Source of the DNA: Cheiracanthium punctorium
Lineage: Eukaryota > Arthropoda > Arachnida > Araneae > Cheiracanthiidae
DNA: 64,000 bases
Direction of reading: 5' to 3'
NCBI GenBank assembly: GCA_038373885.1
Contig: JAWZYV010010214.1
Location: forward strand, 496,001-560,000
Below, piece by piece: positions 1-10,990 of the stretch; within the stretch, counting starts at the first letter, position 1, and the number at the start of each line of letters is the position of its first letter. The notes beneath the pieces are model-generated. The model saw only the letters and a list, made by a program, of their open reading frames with translations. It did not search any database and was not told the DNA's origin. The translations under genes were made by a program, and so were the position numbers.

Positions 1-340
1 TACAAAACTAAAGATGGGGAAAGAGAAAAATAATACGTGAATAAGCAAATTCCAAGTATTTCGATATTTTAAGGTTTTTCTTACTGTGTCACGGATTTTT
101 TTTCGAGGCGTTTTTCTGTCTTTTTTTTCTTTTTCTTTTTTAGCACTTTCCAATAAAGTTGAAAAGTATTTATGATTTCGGTTTGTTTGCCTGTCCGTCC
201 AAAGAGAGATTTTAGAAATATCCTTAAAAAAACTGTATATCACCATTAATGTATGTTTGCGTGACCCTCTAAAAGAAGAACATTGGATGTTATTTTTATT
301 TTTTTAAAGGTATTTTAATGAAGAGTAAGTTATTATAGTA

Positions 341-1008
341 CAATATGGAACAGGGGCGTAGCCAAGGGGGAGGGTTAGGGGGGTCATAACTCCCCCAATG
401 AGGAATATTTTGCCATACGAAATGTATATTCTTCCCTATATTATCACACACACGTATACATATGTATGAGTTGTAGTAGTCGTAACCCCGTTCCCCCCCC
501 ATGAAAAATTTCTGGCTACGCCCCTGGTATGGAACCTGTTATTTGGAATGGTTGGGACCGGGCGTATTCTGGATAACTGAATTTTCTGGATAACTGGTTG
601 GGGATTAACATTACATCTACTGATTTGATTGGTAGCATAAATGTTACTCTCTATTTTTGATTAGAATTAAACATTGATTGTTAATATGCTAGAAAAATAA
701 TATAAAAAAACTCTAATATGATCAAGATAAATAATAATCATTTAGAGAGGAAGTAGTAAATATATGATAACTTCTTGAAAACTTAGTCACGCACTAAAAA
801 AATAAATAAAAATACCTTACCAAATTGCTTACTTTATAAATTCTAGCTGTAGTATTCAAAATAAAAAAACAAAAACATAAGAAATATTTCAGTAAAACTC
901 ATTTTTTTGCTTTTCTTTTGGGAAAAATAGGAATTTAATCAATTGAAAAATAATTCTGGATAACTGGTTTTAAGGATAACTGGTTTCCGGATAAGAGGTT
1001 CCATACTG
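341..1008. mobile_element. pogo/Tigger-like MITE (TA target site), split by a hAT MITE
   Basis: The ends form an inverted repeat: CAATATGGAACCTGTTATTTG on the left once the nested insertion is removed, against CAGTATGGAACCTCTTATCC read inward from the right. Each end is flanked by TA (339-340 and 1009-1010). Phrases such as GGATAACTGG recur inside both arms. A TA duplication and a CAGT..GAACC..TTATCCGG end are typical of pogo/Tigger-type Tc1-mariner elements. There is no transposase, so it is non-autonomous. Confidence 0.75.
351..526. mobile_element. hAT-type MITE (CAGGGGCGTAGCC family), nested
   Basis: A 176-bp element starts CAGGGGCGTAGCCA and ends with its inverted complement. It is flanked by an 8-bp duplication with one mismatch (ATATGGAA 343-350, GTATGGAA 527-534). 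8-bp duplications and CAGNGGCG ends are hAT hallmarks. It sits inside the left terminal repeat of the surrounding pogo-like MITE and is therefore younger. A second copy lies at 33693-33859. Confidence 0.85.
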
Positions 1009-1137
1009 TATACCATTTTTTTTTAAAGAGTAAGTTATCATAGTCTATTGTGTTGTGCTCAAGCCTGCAGAAGAGAGGGGAAGAACAGGAGGACCAGGCT
1101 TTAGGGAGTCCGGAATTGGCTAGAAAACTACCATGTA

Positions 1138-2375
1138 CAGTGAAACTTCTATGAGCGATCATCTCTATTAACCCTTTAACGTGCAGTGTTCCCGCTCTGG
1201 GAACACCAAACTCTGATGTTTTGTCTGTTGCTAGTCACAAAGAATAGATTTGATTTCTATAAAAATAGTTGCGGGTGACATAGCTTCACGAGAATCCTTT
1301 ACTTTTTAGCACGTCATTTCCCGTAAAAAAATTGTCACGATTATTTTTAACAGCACTGACATCTGCTGAAAAATGGAAGAATGCGAGAACAATTGGATAG
1401 ATTGTCCAATGCTGAAAAAAGGGCAGCCGTTGCCATCGCTCGACTTAACTACCAGCAAGATGGCGGACGATTGAAGCGTTCATCGCGTGCCACAGATCTA
1501 GAGACCCTTTTTTTGACGACAGCTGGCTGTGAGGGCGGACGATTGAAACGTTCATCGCGTGCCACAGATCTAGAGACCCTTTTTTGACGCAGCTGGCTGT
1601 GCTTGCTGGTAGTTAAGTCGAGCGATGGCAACGGTTGCCCTTTTTTCAGCATTGGGAAAGGGTTGCGTCTCAAAGGGTTAAGCGACCCCCTCCTCCAACG
1701 ACCAAGTTTTAAGGCACCTATTTTTACCCTATTTAATTCATGTTAAAAATCCTTCAGGAGTGACCACACAACCCTCTATAAGCTGAATGTGGTTCCCTGT
1801 CCTAAAAATTTCTAGCATTTTTCCGGAAGTCTAACCACATCCCAAAGCAGTCGCTCCACTGCAAATTGACAGAAAGTGCAAGTAGAAGTGCTGATTACGT
1901 ACAAATCTTGAAAGTTTGCGAAGAGACTTGTTTAAGAGTTATTTTACTGTTGGGGCATTGTATTGATGTGATCGAGTCACATGAAAAAGGAAACTAGGAG
2001 AATTTTTGGTTACTTTTGGTTGGGCGAAAATCCAAAAAGCAATTTTTAAAGCAAATTCAAAATACAAGAAGAATATTACGATAAATGCTCTTTTATCAGA
2101 TGTAAAAAATAAAGTAGAGAGAAAGAAGTACCCACGGAGAGAGAAAAAAAGAATGAAACAATCTGAAGTTTCTAAACATTTTATTAAAATTTAAATTAAA
2201 AAAAAGTTTGTATGGTTACATATGTATTAGCATGCAATTTCATAAATAATAAAACAAACAATATTTTCTAACATTAAGTTCTTGGATACGAAATGTTTAA
2301 ACTTCTGCGAGCGGCCATTTCTCTTAACGACCGATTTTTCAAACGCAGGGTAGTCGCTCCCGAGAAGTTTCAGTC
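1138..2375. mobile_element. pogo-like MITE with nested piggyBac-like insertion
   Basis: The left end reads CAGTGAAACTTCTATGAGCG; the right end read inward is GACTGAAACTTCTCGGGAGC. Both are flanked by TA (1136-1137, 2376-2377). The subterminal GCGATCA/GCGACC and AACGACC phrases recur on both arms. Removing the nested 506-bp element restores a continuous left arm. The body is AT-rich with no conserved ORF. Confidence 0.65.
1172..1677. mobile_element. piggyBac-like foldback MITE at TTAA
   Basis: TTAA occurs on both sides (1168-1171, 1678-1681) and the termini are CCCTTTAACG and CCCTTTGAGACG (inverted), as in piggyBac-type elements. Inside, the stretch around 1405-1460 reappears inverted at about 1605-1665, giving long foldback arms. 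Between the arms a roughly 78-bp unit (GCGGACGATTGAAGCG...) is tandemly duplicated. Small ORFs on both strands here are products of this symmetry and not genes. Confidence 0.75.
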
Positions 2376-2529
2376 TATAAAGTTTTGAATATTTGGCGTA
2401 CGATAAATTTTAAGTGTACTAATTATAAATAATTTAAATAAATTTTTAGGGCGAAAAGAATGTTTTTTTTTGGGGGGGGGCGGGGGGTGGCTGGGGAAGG
2501 AGGATCCTACTCAAACTTGTTCTGGGGCT

Positions 2530-3240
2530 CAAAAATCCTATCGTCGAACACGTGCTTCAAATGGATGAATGCCTCTCAACTGCCATAGACCGTAATGAAT
2601 TGAAATTCTTTTGCGTCCTCCTGCAGAAGAACTGCAAGTGCTACAGACACTATTTTTGATAGAGAGCTTAACAACATATATGAATTTTGTTTGTTTTGAA
2701 ATACACGAATATTTCCAAAATACGTTTCAAAGAACGACTGCCCATGGACCGTAATGTATTTGAACACGCAGATAAATCAATATTCTTGGTCATTAGTTTT
2801 CGATAAGTAATCGTTAAAATATAAATTTCAGAGGTCTCGAACGCTTTAAAAAATACTTTGAATAATTAAAAATGTTTATCTGTTCCAAAAGTTAATATGT
2901 ATACATCTTTAAAAATTTTTCTTAATGTTGAAACTTTCACATCAGTTTAGAATATCTTTACAAGAATAAAAAAAAACATTATTTTATACTTAGGGTTCCA
3001 CATTAAAAAAGCTTCTGCTATTAAAAACTTTTTTTTTTAATTTTAATTTTTTCCTTTTAAGTTACAAATCAAATACATGTTTTATTTATAGGAAAAAAGC
3101 CACTCATAGAGCCGTCTAGAAAAATGAAAGTGTGTCATACACAGAAACACACTTCATAAAGTGGGGGAGCTTTGTTTTTTAGGTTGACACCGGGTCCCCA
3201 AGACACGATGAAAAAAAATATAATTCCAATAAATGCTTCC
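2530..3240. repeat. dispersed module R, copy 1
   Basis: About 2690-3230 matches 13560-14110 over most of its length. Shared landmarks are the GAAATACACGAATAT motif, the CAATATTCTTGGTCATTAG motif, a poly-T tract, AAAGTGGGGGAG and GACACGATG. Its left edge (2576-2640) also carries the AAAGAATTTCAAT unit, in reverse, found in the modular repeat at 25-26.5 kb. No ORF in it is convincing. Confidence 0.65.
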
Positions 3241-3255
3241 AAACTTAACAACAAC

Positions 3256-3270
3256 AAAAAAAAAAAAAAA
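3256..3270 (-). terminator. RNA polymerase III terminator of the tRNA-Thr gene
   Basis: An uninterrupted run of 15 A on the plus strand reads as T15 on the transcribed strand, starting 16 nt beyond the tRNA 3' end. Four or more T residues end Pol III transcription. Confidence 0.8.
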
Positions 3271-3286
3271 CCGAGTTGAACGTATG

Positions 3287-3360
3287 AGGCACCGGCGAGA
3301 TTCGAACTCACGATCTCCTGTTTACTAGACAGGCGCTTTAACCAACTAAGCCACGGCGCC
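3287..3360 (-). tRNA. tRNA-Thr (anticodon AGT)
   Basis: The reverse strand folds into a full 74-nt cloverleaf. The acceptor stem is GGCGCCG paired with CGGTGCC, with one G-U pair. The anticodon arm is CCTGT-CTAGTAA-ACAGG, giving anticodon AGT (read as IGT). The variable loop has 5 nt. The T arm is GTGAG-TTCGAAT-CTCGC and the discriminator base is T. Box A (TGGCTTAGTTGG) and box B (GTTCGAATC) are intact, and a T15 terminator follows. CCA is not encoded, as expected in animals. With all stems paired it is probably a working gene; a recent SINE head is less likely because transcription would stop 16 nt downstream. Confidence 0.93.
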
Positions 3361-3886
3361 CTGCATGGTTTGACATGATAAATGCATTTGTTGGCTTAGT
3401 GGTAAAGCCAGGAATTATTTTCGGGGTGGCTGAGAACTCAGAAACTAAAATGTAATATAATTTCAGGGTTTCTAGAGATTTAGCAGCTTTTACTTCCCTG
3501 ACATTTATCACGCTCTTCCCTGACTTTATCTAGCGTGCTTTCCCAAATTTTGCGTTTCTATTTTTAACATTACATCCTTTAATTAATAACTTTTTATATA
3601 TTTTGACCCTTTTTTTTACAAATAATAATAATAATAAAATTAATATATACAAGAATCTTAGTTGGCATCAGTGGATTCTAACAAAAACCATGTTTGATAA
3701 TAATTTAGGATACAATTAAGCGTATTTCATTTGCACAAGATATGCTCATAAAGGACACATTTTAAAAATTATTTATAGGTTAAATGAGAAAATGAAAATC
3801 AAACAATTTCTATACTTAGGTTCCAACAGTAGTTATTTTCTTGATTTTGCCGCAAAATTCAATTTTTCTTGCATTTCCCTGGCCTT
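3361..3886. other. gene-free stretch with degenerate repeat
   Basis: AT-rich DNA with recurring CCCTGAC/TTTCCCTG phrases (3490-3530, 3875-3886) resembling those at 12655-12745. This suggests that the large element at 3887-12639 landed in an older repeat. No gene was seen. Confidence 0.4.
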
Positions 3887-3894
3887 CCCAGGTA

Positions 3895-4240
3895 GCACAC
3901 ATACGTTGGGGCAACGTATGAATGCATACGTTGGGGCAACGTTGAAATGACACGTTGGCTTACGGTTATCCAACGGTTGGCAACTGGTTATTTCTTACGT
4001 TGGGCCAACGTATGCTCTAACGTTTTGCCAACATATTTCCAACCGTTGGGCTAACGTATTAAAGCATACGTTGGGCTAACGTATTAATGCATACGTTGGG
4101 CTAACATATTAAAGCATACGTTGGGCTAACGTATTAATGCATACGTTGGGCTAACGTATTAATGCATACGTTATGTTAACGTATAAATGCATACCTTGGG
4201 TTAACGTGTAAATGTATACATCTGGACAGCGTAAAATCTG
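3895..4240. repeat. left subterminal array, 25-bp palindromic units
   Basis: From about 4044 the unit GCATACGTTGGGCTAACGTA plus TTAAT repeats with a 25-bp period about seven times. More diverged CAACGTATG/CAACGTTG units precede it from 3895. Each unit contains opposed ACGTT/AACGT halves, so both strands look alike. Confidence 0.85.
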
Positions 4241-5052
4241 TATGTTGTCACTCTATTATCCAACTGTTGGAAATTGGTTATTTTTAACATTTAGCTTTCA
4301 TAATTGTTAACCGTTACATTTATAAGTTAGTTTCATATTTTAGGCCAATGCAGAAACCTTGGATAATTATATTTGACAAATTGGTGTGCTATTTCATAAC
4401 ATTTCTATAGATATATGAAAAACTGTCAAATTTGAAATTAAAGTTTTTAATTATTTTACTAACAGCAAATGCAGTGACGGATTCAGATAAGTTTTAAGGG
4501 ACGGCAGATATGTAGAACGAAGCATATTATCAAATAGTCACATTTTTTCTTTCATCAAATATGGTTCCACTTCAACAGTGGGTTTCTGTGCGCTTAGGAG
4601 GAGGGCGAGCGGACACCCCACCCCATAGGCGTAATCTGGGGGGGGGCGAGGGGGGGCAATTGCCCCTGCAGTTGTAAAAATTGCCCCCCTAGTCTAAAAA
4701 GTCAGGGGGCAAAGTTATGATGTTGAACCCAAATCATGCATTTATAACCCAAATATACTATCAGATTAAAAAAAAAAAAATTCCCCTGCAAAAATCAACA
4801 AAAGAATAGAATCACAGAAGCTTTTCAACCCAACAGGAACGATGGCAGATTCTACCAAATGGCCAAGCTAGATAATTTCTCAGGAAAGCAAAAATTAGGG
4901 GCAGCGATTTTAAACTTGTCTGAAATCAATTGTTCAGCGTTAGAAAAAAAGACCTGTTGCTGTAAATAGTGAGCAAAAAGAGGTCATTTTCACAGGCAAT
5001 GCCGCAATTAGAGTTTATGTCATCCGGGGCAAACCATAATTAGTGTCGTGTG
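4241..5052. other. gene-free interior of the large element
   Basis: AT-rich sequence followed by G-rich and C-rich patches (4618-4700: GGGGGGGGCGAGGGGGGGCA), which look like remains of a hAT-type element with GGCG termini. No full-length element or gene could be delimited. Confidence 0.35.
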
Positions 5053-5241
5053 CATAGGCGCCCATAGTAATTTTCATAGGGGGGGGGCAAACTTAAAAAA
5101 AAGTTTCTAGAGGGGGGCAAATTTCAAACTTTTAACAAATTTAGTTCTGTTTTTGCCATTTGTTAACATAATGAGACATTAACTTAAAACTTTAGGGGGT
5201 GGCAAGTTCCCTACCTTGCCCCCCCCTTATGGGTGCCCATG
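5053..5241. mobile_element. hAT-type MITE (CATGGGCGCCCATA family), copy 1
   Basis: The inverted ends are CATAGGCGCCCATA and CATGGGCACCCATA. A perfect 8-bp target duplication GTCGTGTG lies at 5045-5052 and 5242-5249. The body has GGGGGGGCAAA and CTTGCCCCCCC blocks and matches the copy at 5871-6060 closely. Confidence 0.88.
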
Positions 5242-5870
5242 GTCGTGTGCCCCCTCGCATGGAGCCGCGCCCCATCCCAAGAAGCTATAACTGATTTTGG
5301 CGTTCCATTTAGAATGTCTCCCGGTGCTTGTCCCGTGCCCGCTTGCCCCCCTTTATTTGCCGCCCTGTCACAGGTTGGGGCCAGTTTCTCATTTATATTT
5401 TAATGAACCTAATTTTGGTGTTTGAAGGTCAGTAGCAGAGAGACAACACACTTTTATGATCGGGCACAACTTACTTGACTTGACAGACGACTAATTGCGA
5501 ATTCAAATGCGACGCAGTTTAAGAGAATAAGAAACGGTCTGCGATTTTATGATTTATATCTGCTGCCAGGGGCACCTAGGGACACGTGCCCCAGACTTGG
5601 TAGGGGGCTCCAAAATAAGTTATGGTTCCATGGGAGGGGGCCGTTCTAGTTGGTTCGTCGTGAGAGATAAACTCTAGTTGCAGTACTATCTAAGTCAGTA
5701 TTTCGATACCTTTAACCCTTTTAGAATTTCATGCATTAGAAAAATATAGCAACAAATCACCTCATTACTTCCTACTAACAGCGTTGCTCCCAGCAATAGG
5801 GAGAAGCAACGTTCGACACAGAAGGGGAACCTTCACTGCTATTGTTTATAACGATCTGCTGATGTGCATA

Positions 5871-6060
5871 CATGGGCGCCCATAGTAATTTTCCAAGGGG
5901 GGGGGGCAAATTTCAAAAAAATTTTCTAGAGGGGGGCAAATTTCAAACTTTTAACAAATTTAGTTCTGTTTTTGCCATTGCTAACATCATGAGACATAAA
6001 CCTAAAACTTTAGGGCGGGGGGCAAGTTCCATACCTTGCCCCCCCTTATGGGCGCCCATG
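5871..6060. mobile_element. hAT-type MITE (CATGGGCGCCCATA family), copy 2
   Basis: CATGGGCGCCCATA occurs at both ends in inverted orientation. The perfect 8-bp duplication is TGTGCATA (5863-5870, 6061-6068). It is about 190 bp long and clearly homologous to 5053-5241. The 70-codon ORF across it is incidental. Confidence 0.9.
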
Positions 6061-6068
6061 TGTGCATA

Positions 6069-9000
6069 TAATTCTATTTTCTAGCATTTCAAAAAAATCG
6101 TTTATAAGTCTAGCTAAGATAATATCTCAGAATATTAGTTTTCTTTAGAGTATATGTACATTCACCTAATTTATATACATCCTAATTACCTCCCCCCTTT
6201 TTTTTTCGTGAATACGTCTTCAACTCAATAACATACATAATTTATCAGGGGTCAATCCAGGAATATTTTCCAGGGCCCATTTTTGTAGAAACTGCCTATT
6301 TTTGTGAATTTTAATGCTTAATTTTGTGAATTTCAGAACTTTTTGTTAATTTTCAAACCAAATTTTAATAAAAGTCACTTTTTTTGTTAATTGATGAAAC
6401 ACATTAAAATGTAGGGTAAAATGCCAATGAAGGGCAGTTTTAATCGACTGTATTTTTGTGAAGGGGTTCCGTTAAAATCGATTGTAATTTTGTTATAGGG
6501 CCACAAAACGAACCCAATGTTTGTTTGTATCGACGCCTGTTCCCCGCTTATGCCAAACTTTTGATTAATGAAGTCACGCTAAAAGTCGTTCCACCTCTTC
6601 AAATTATTAAATATCTTTTTCCACATTATTTTTCTAAAAATATTTACAATATCAACCTCCCCCCCCCCTCCCAAAAATAAATAAATAAAAAATAAAATAA
6701 AATATAAATAAATAAAAATAACGTACTGGACTCTCTTAAAAATTTAAAATTTTCTGTCCAAGTCAAGGAAAAACATGAACATTGAGCTTAGAATGCTGTA
6801 AATTTAGCAGGTCGCTAACATTAAAGAAAGTACCGCGGGAACAGAGGTTACAGAAAATAGAAAATGTGCAGTGCAATGAGTTTCATTGTAATGTATTTCA
6901 AACCCCGCAAGAAAAGCGGCTTTTTAACAAGGCATAAAATGATCGTTTTTCTGGACCTACAAACAAAACATAAGAACATGTCATCACTAAATGACCATTA
7001 AGATTCTGTGAAAAATTGGAGTGATTTAAATGTCGAACGCGGCCCTTTTATCTCCCGTTAACGCAAAAAATCAGTCACATCTGTGTTCACTTAAATAGAA
7101 TAGGACCAGTTTTTCCCGCAAGCATATTGACTCGATGTTAGGACACAGGAGATGTACAAGAGGGTTGAATGAGCTGCAAAGAATGGATTACAAAGAGCAA
7201 ATCTAAATAAATGATGCCTGTGTGTCAAGTTTGGTTAAGTTAAATGAATTTTACCAGCCGAATATCTGTATCCTGCAGTGAAATATTAACTTGCTTTGTG
7301 CATGAGTACAGGTAAGTAGTTTTCGTAATTTTCTTGTCAAATCGGTAAATTTTAAAGAAAGATAAACTATTAGTCTGGAGAAAAGACTCCAATGTACTGA
7401 TGAACATCATCTGGGTTTGTTTCTCAGGAATTCCTTAAATAGAACACGTCCATTATAGTTGCGCTTTGAGGGGGAAAATGTAGTTTTGTTTAAATTAAAA
7501 ATGATGCCTCTCCTTACTTATTGGAAAGAGCGTTTGAAAATCAAAGTCGGCCGCTTCAGTTTTTGACCGTCAAATGTTTCTAGACAGTCAAGCCCTGCTC
7601 ATGTCCAGTGGCTGTGGAGTTCTTTTTTTTTTTTTTTTTTTTTTTTTAGTGAACACATATTGCAATTTCCAATCCTTCCAATGAACTTTGTTAAGCAAAA
7701 TTATTTGACTCTTGACGTAAAGTTTGCGTCATGAGTACTAACCTGGCATCATTGCAGTATAATGACTCAAAAACTACGTCAGTGTCATTCACTATCAAAA
7801 AAGTGAAAAGCTTAATGGTTTGCAGAGAACTCCTGGCTTTCAAAATGTCTTATTTCTACATCATACTGTTTTTTAGGTTCAAGCTGTAGCATTAAATATC
7901 TAATACACTACATAAAATGGACAACCGTTTATTTGTTTCGGAACATGTACTATGTAAGGAAATATTGTAATCATGAAAAAATTCGACTTCGAGATTTTGG
8001 CGTATTTACACGTTTTGAGGTCTTCTGAATTCATTTATGGTATTTTCAAGAGATGTTTTTAAAATAGCTATGTACCCGCTCTTCATACGGGAAGAAGCGA
8101 ATATTTTACTATAATCATATCTGCATGTGACGAAACAGAATTTTATTTTTAAAAAAGTTCAAGAAATCGCCTCTGGTGAAAATACGGCGGGATATATTAA
8201 CGTAAGTTAGAATTACTTTTCGTTTAGTTGGTTGTAAGACAACCGTTGAAAAAGGTTAAACACTTTTAATTTCATGAAATATTTATTAATGTGGTATTTT
8301 GTGATTTATTCATATTATCCTTACAAATCTAATAATACTACCTATTACGTACATGATACTATCTATCTTTGCTTTTCCCTCTTCAAAACTCGCTTAAAAG
8401 AAGCAGCTTAGATTATTTGGCACCGATGGGATCTTTTGATTCTATGGCGATTCTTTGCAATTTACGCATTAACATAAATAATAATCATTTCACATAATCG
8501 TTGCCGTTAAGGAAACTGTCCATATATATTTAATTTATGCAGAGTTTTATAAGATTGGCGTATTTAGCACGCAAAAAAATTTCATCTCACCGTGGGGAGA
8601 AACTATCCAAGGGGTGACATTTTAAATATCCATGTATCCAATATAGCGATATCTTATATATCCTCCATGGTCCTGTCTCCTGAAAAACATCAAACTGTGT
8701 AATCTCGAGGAACTATTTATTCCTGCTTTAATTGTGACAGGGCGTTAGAATTGCAGAGCTTAAGCATTTTTTTTTAATTTATGATGTCACTGTTTAACTG
8801 CCGTAAAGGATACCCCGGTTGGCCGAGGGAGGTAATTTCGATATTTTGCATAGTAGTTTTCAAACGGTATCATTAAATTTTTGCTTTATGTAGGACCACT
8901 ATGGAGGAACGTAATTCAACGTTAAAATAAAGCTATACTCGCAGCATGCATGATATGTTAGGCAACGCCCGACCCATAATTAAATGCCAAAAATAAAAAT

Positions 9001-9990
9001 AAAAGTAAATAGAAAATTTTAATATATCGCGCTTTAAAACGAACTTTGTAATTTTTAAAATGAACATTTTCAGCTGTGTTAAGACATTTCAATTTTTAAA
9101 TAAGCACCGGATTAAAATACCACTTCTAATAATAATAATCGTGAATTTCTTAGTTTATTTCTACCGTAAATTTTAATCAAAATATCGTCTGCCTGTGTTG
9201 GAAAAAAGAGCTGGAATAAATGAGAAAATTGTGGCGTAATTTTTACGTATCTTAAAGCAACTAACGTCATCGATCCTCACTTGCGAATTGAAAATACGGA
9301 CGGCGCCCTATTAAAAATTTCTATGGATAGGTTGAAAAACCTTTTTCTAATCCTTTTTGTGGCAACAACCCAACATAAACGTGCCATGATTGCAATGCAA
9401 TGGCGTAAGCTGTCCGCGTTGATGCTATTAAATTCTAAATATTAGGGACTGCACTGCAAAAATAGATCACGCACATAAAAAATGATTTCCTCCAAAGAGG
9501 AAAATTTCGCCAATAGCTACCGATTGCCGAAATTTCCCCGTACAGTCGTGCAGATAACCATGCGAGGGCCCGAAGATCTGGGGCCAGAAGACAGCGCCAA
9601 ATAAACAGCTTGGAAGCCAAGTTAATTCCGCGTCAATATGGCTTTTGTGATCAATGCCAAATATGTCAACCCGGTGAACGGAGAAAAGACGCCAAATTCA
9701 GGGCAAGCCAGCTCATGCATGGCTTAGATAGGGGGAAAATCTATAACTATCCGATTTTTAAATGCTTTTTTTAGTGGATAGTATTAAAATAGAGTAAAAT
9801 GCGTGCATTTTTTTTAATGAAGGTAAATTATTGAAAGAACTGTCTGACATAATAGGAAGATACTTTGGTTTAGACGGTGGTTAGTCGGTGGGGCCAGGCC
9901 CCTCTGGCCCTTAATGACGAGCCGCCACTGTATATATATATATATAAACATTATATATATATATGTGTGTGTGTACGGGCACGCATATAT
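6069..9990. other. gene-free interior of the large element
   Basis: About 3.9 kb with no recognisable gene on either strand. It holds AT-rich sequence, a poly-T run at 7622-7648, and a somewhat GC-richer patch at 9480-9730 whose only ORF (minus, 9435-9620) has no recognisable features. A TA/TG microsatellite lies at 9931-9975. Confidence 0.45.
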
Positions 9991-9999
9991 GGACTTTCA

Positions 10000-10526
10000 T
10001 TTAGAATGACATTTGCCCCCCCAGTTTCGAAGCCCAAGTTACGCCCATGCCCCACCCCCCTAAAAAGTACTTTTGTCGACAACATCGTCAGTTGCCGAAG
10101 GACTGTCAGCAAATTTCAGCTTTAATCACCAATCTGTAAAATGCTCAGTGTATAAATTACCAGTTCTGCCGACAGTTTATTATAAGTTATACTATATCAT
10201 GAACATAGTCTTGTTACGATTTTCCTTTTAGTGATTTTTGTGCCAGTAAATAAGTCCCTTTTGTCCCCTCATGCCAACTTCATTCCAGATCATGTAATGT
10301 AGTGTGTATTTAAGGCAAACAAGCACATTAAGTATCTGCCTGGGGTAGGGGGTGCCTCGGGCGAAGGACTTTTAGGAGATTTAATGCATATTCACGCTAC
10401 ATGTGGAGGAAACCGCCCAAGAGGCCAGATAATCGGTGTATATTTTTGAAAGAATATTGGTATATATCGTCAGAAAATTTTGTCTTTACACCCCACTCCC
10501 AACATTTTTGCTTAAAACCGGCTCTA
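10000..10526. mobile_element. partial copy of the CAGGGCCGG hAT family
   Basis: Reads parallel to the complete element at 31025-31795. Shared stretches include AACATCGTCAG, CACCAATCTGT, ATTACCAGTTCTGC, ACTTCATTCCAGAT and the right end CATTTTTGCTTAAAACCGG. The left end has decayed, and there is an internal deletion after the embedded SINE fragment. Confidence 0.65.
10338..10432 (-). mobile_element. SINE family A fragment
   Basis: Reverse orientation fragment with GGTGCCT..GGGCGAAGGACTTTTAGG and TTCACGCTACATGTGGAG, the family core (TTTTCTCCAGATNTAACGTG on its own strand). It sits at the same site in the hAT host as the SINE at 31348-31527. Confidence 0.65.
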
Positions 10527-10639
10527 GTCCCGTCACTAACAGAAATGTGTTATTTTCAAATAGTAAACGATCTGTCAAGTGACAAACATTATATTAATCT
10601 GTAGAAAACTAACCTATTTTGCACTATGAGGAAAATTAA

Positions 10640-10951
10640 TATTGCAGGTGCAACTTATGAACTGTTTAAAAAAAAGGCGGGGGGAGAGATCGGAAGCAGG
10701 AAAATATTTAGAAGGTCCTTTCAGAAGCTATCCTTTACAGTTTTAGAGAACCAGGACGGCAGGCAAACAAAATCATAAAAACTTTTCGAATTAATTAAAA
10801 GAAAAAACATTTAACGTAAAGGAAAGAATGCTTATTTTTTGAAATATGATTCACATCCCTCCTTCTCCTTTGATAGTTACTTCTGTAAAGTGTCCCTCAA
10901 AACCTCTGAAAATTTACTCAATTGAAACTTTTGTAAGGAGGCTTAATCTCT

Positions 10952-10990
<39 letters not shown>

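Noticed and set aside
4044..4240. CRISPR-like regular repeat array
   Set aside because: The repeats are contiguous 25-bp units without unique spacers, in eukaryotic DNA, and belong to a transposon end.
9480..9730. GC-richer patch considered as exon or promoter
   Set aside because: No frame is flanked by credible splice sites and no family was recognised.
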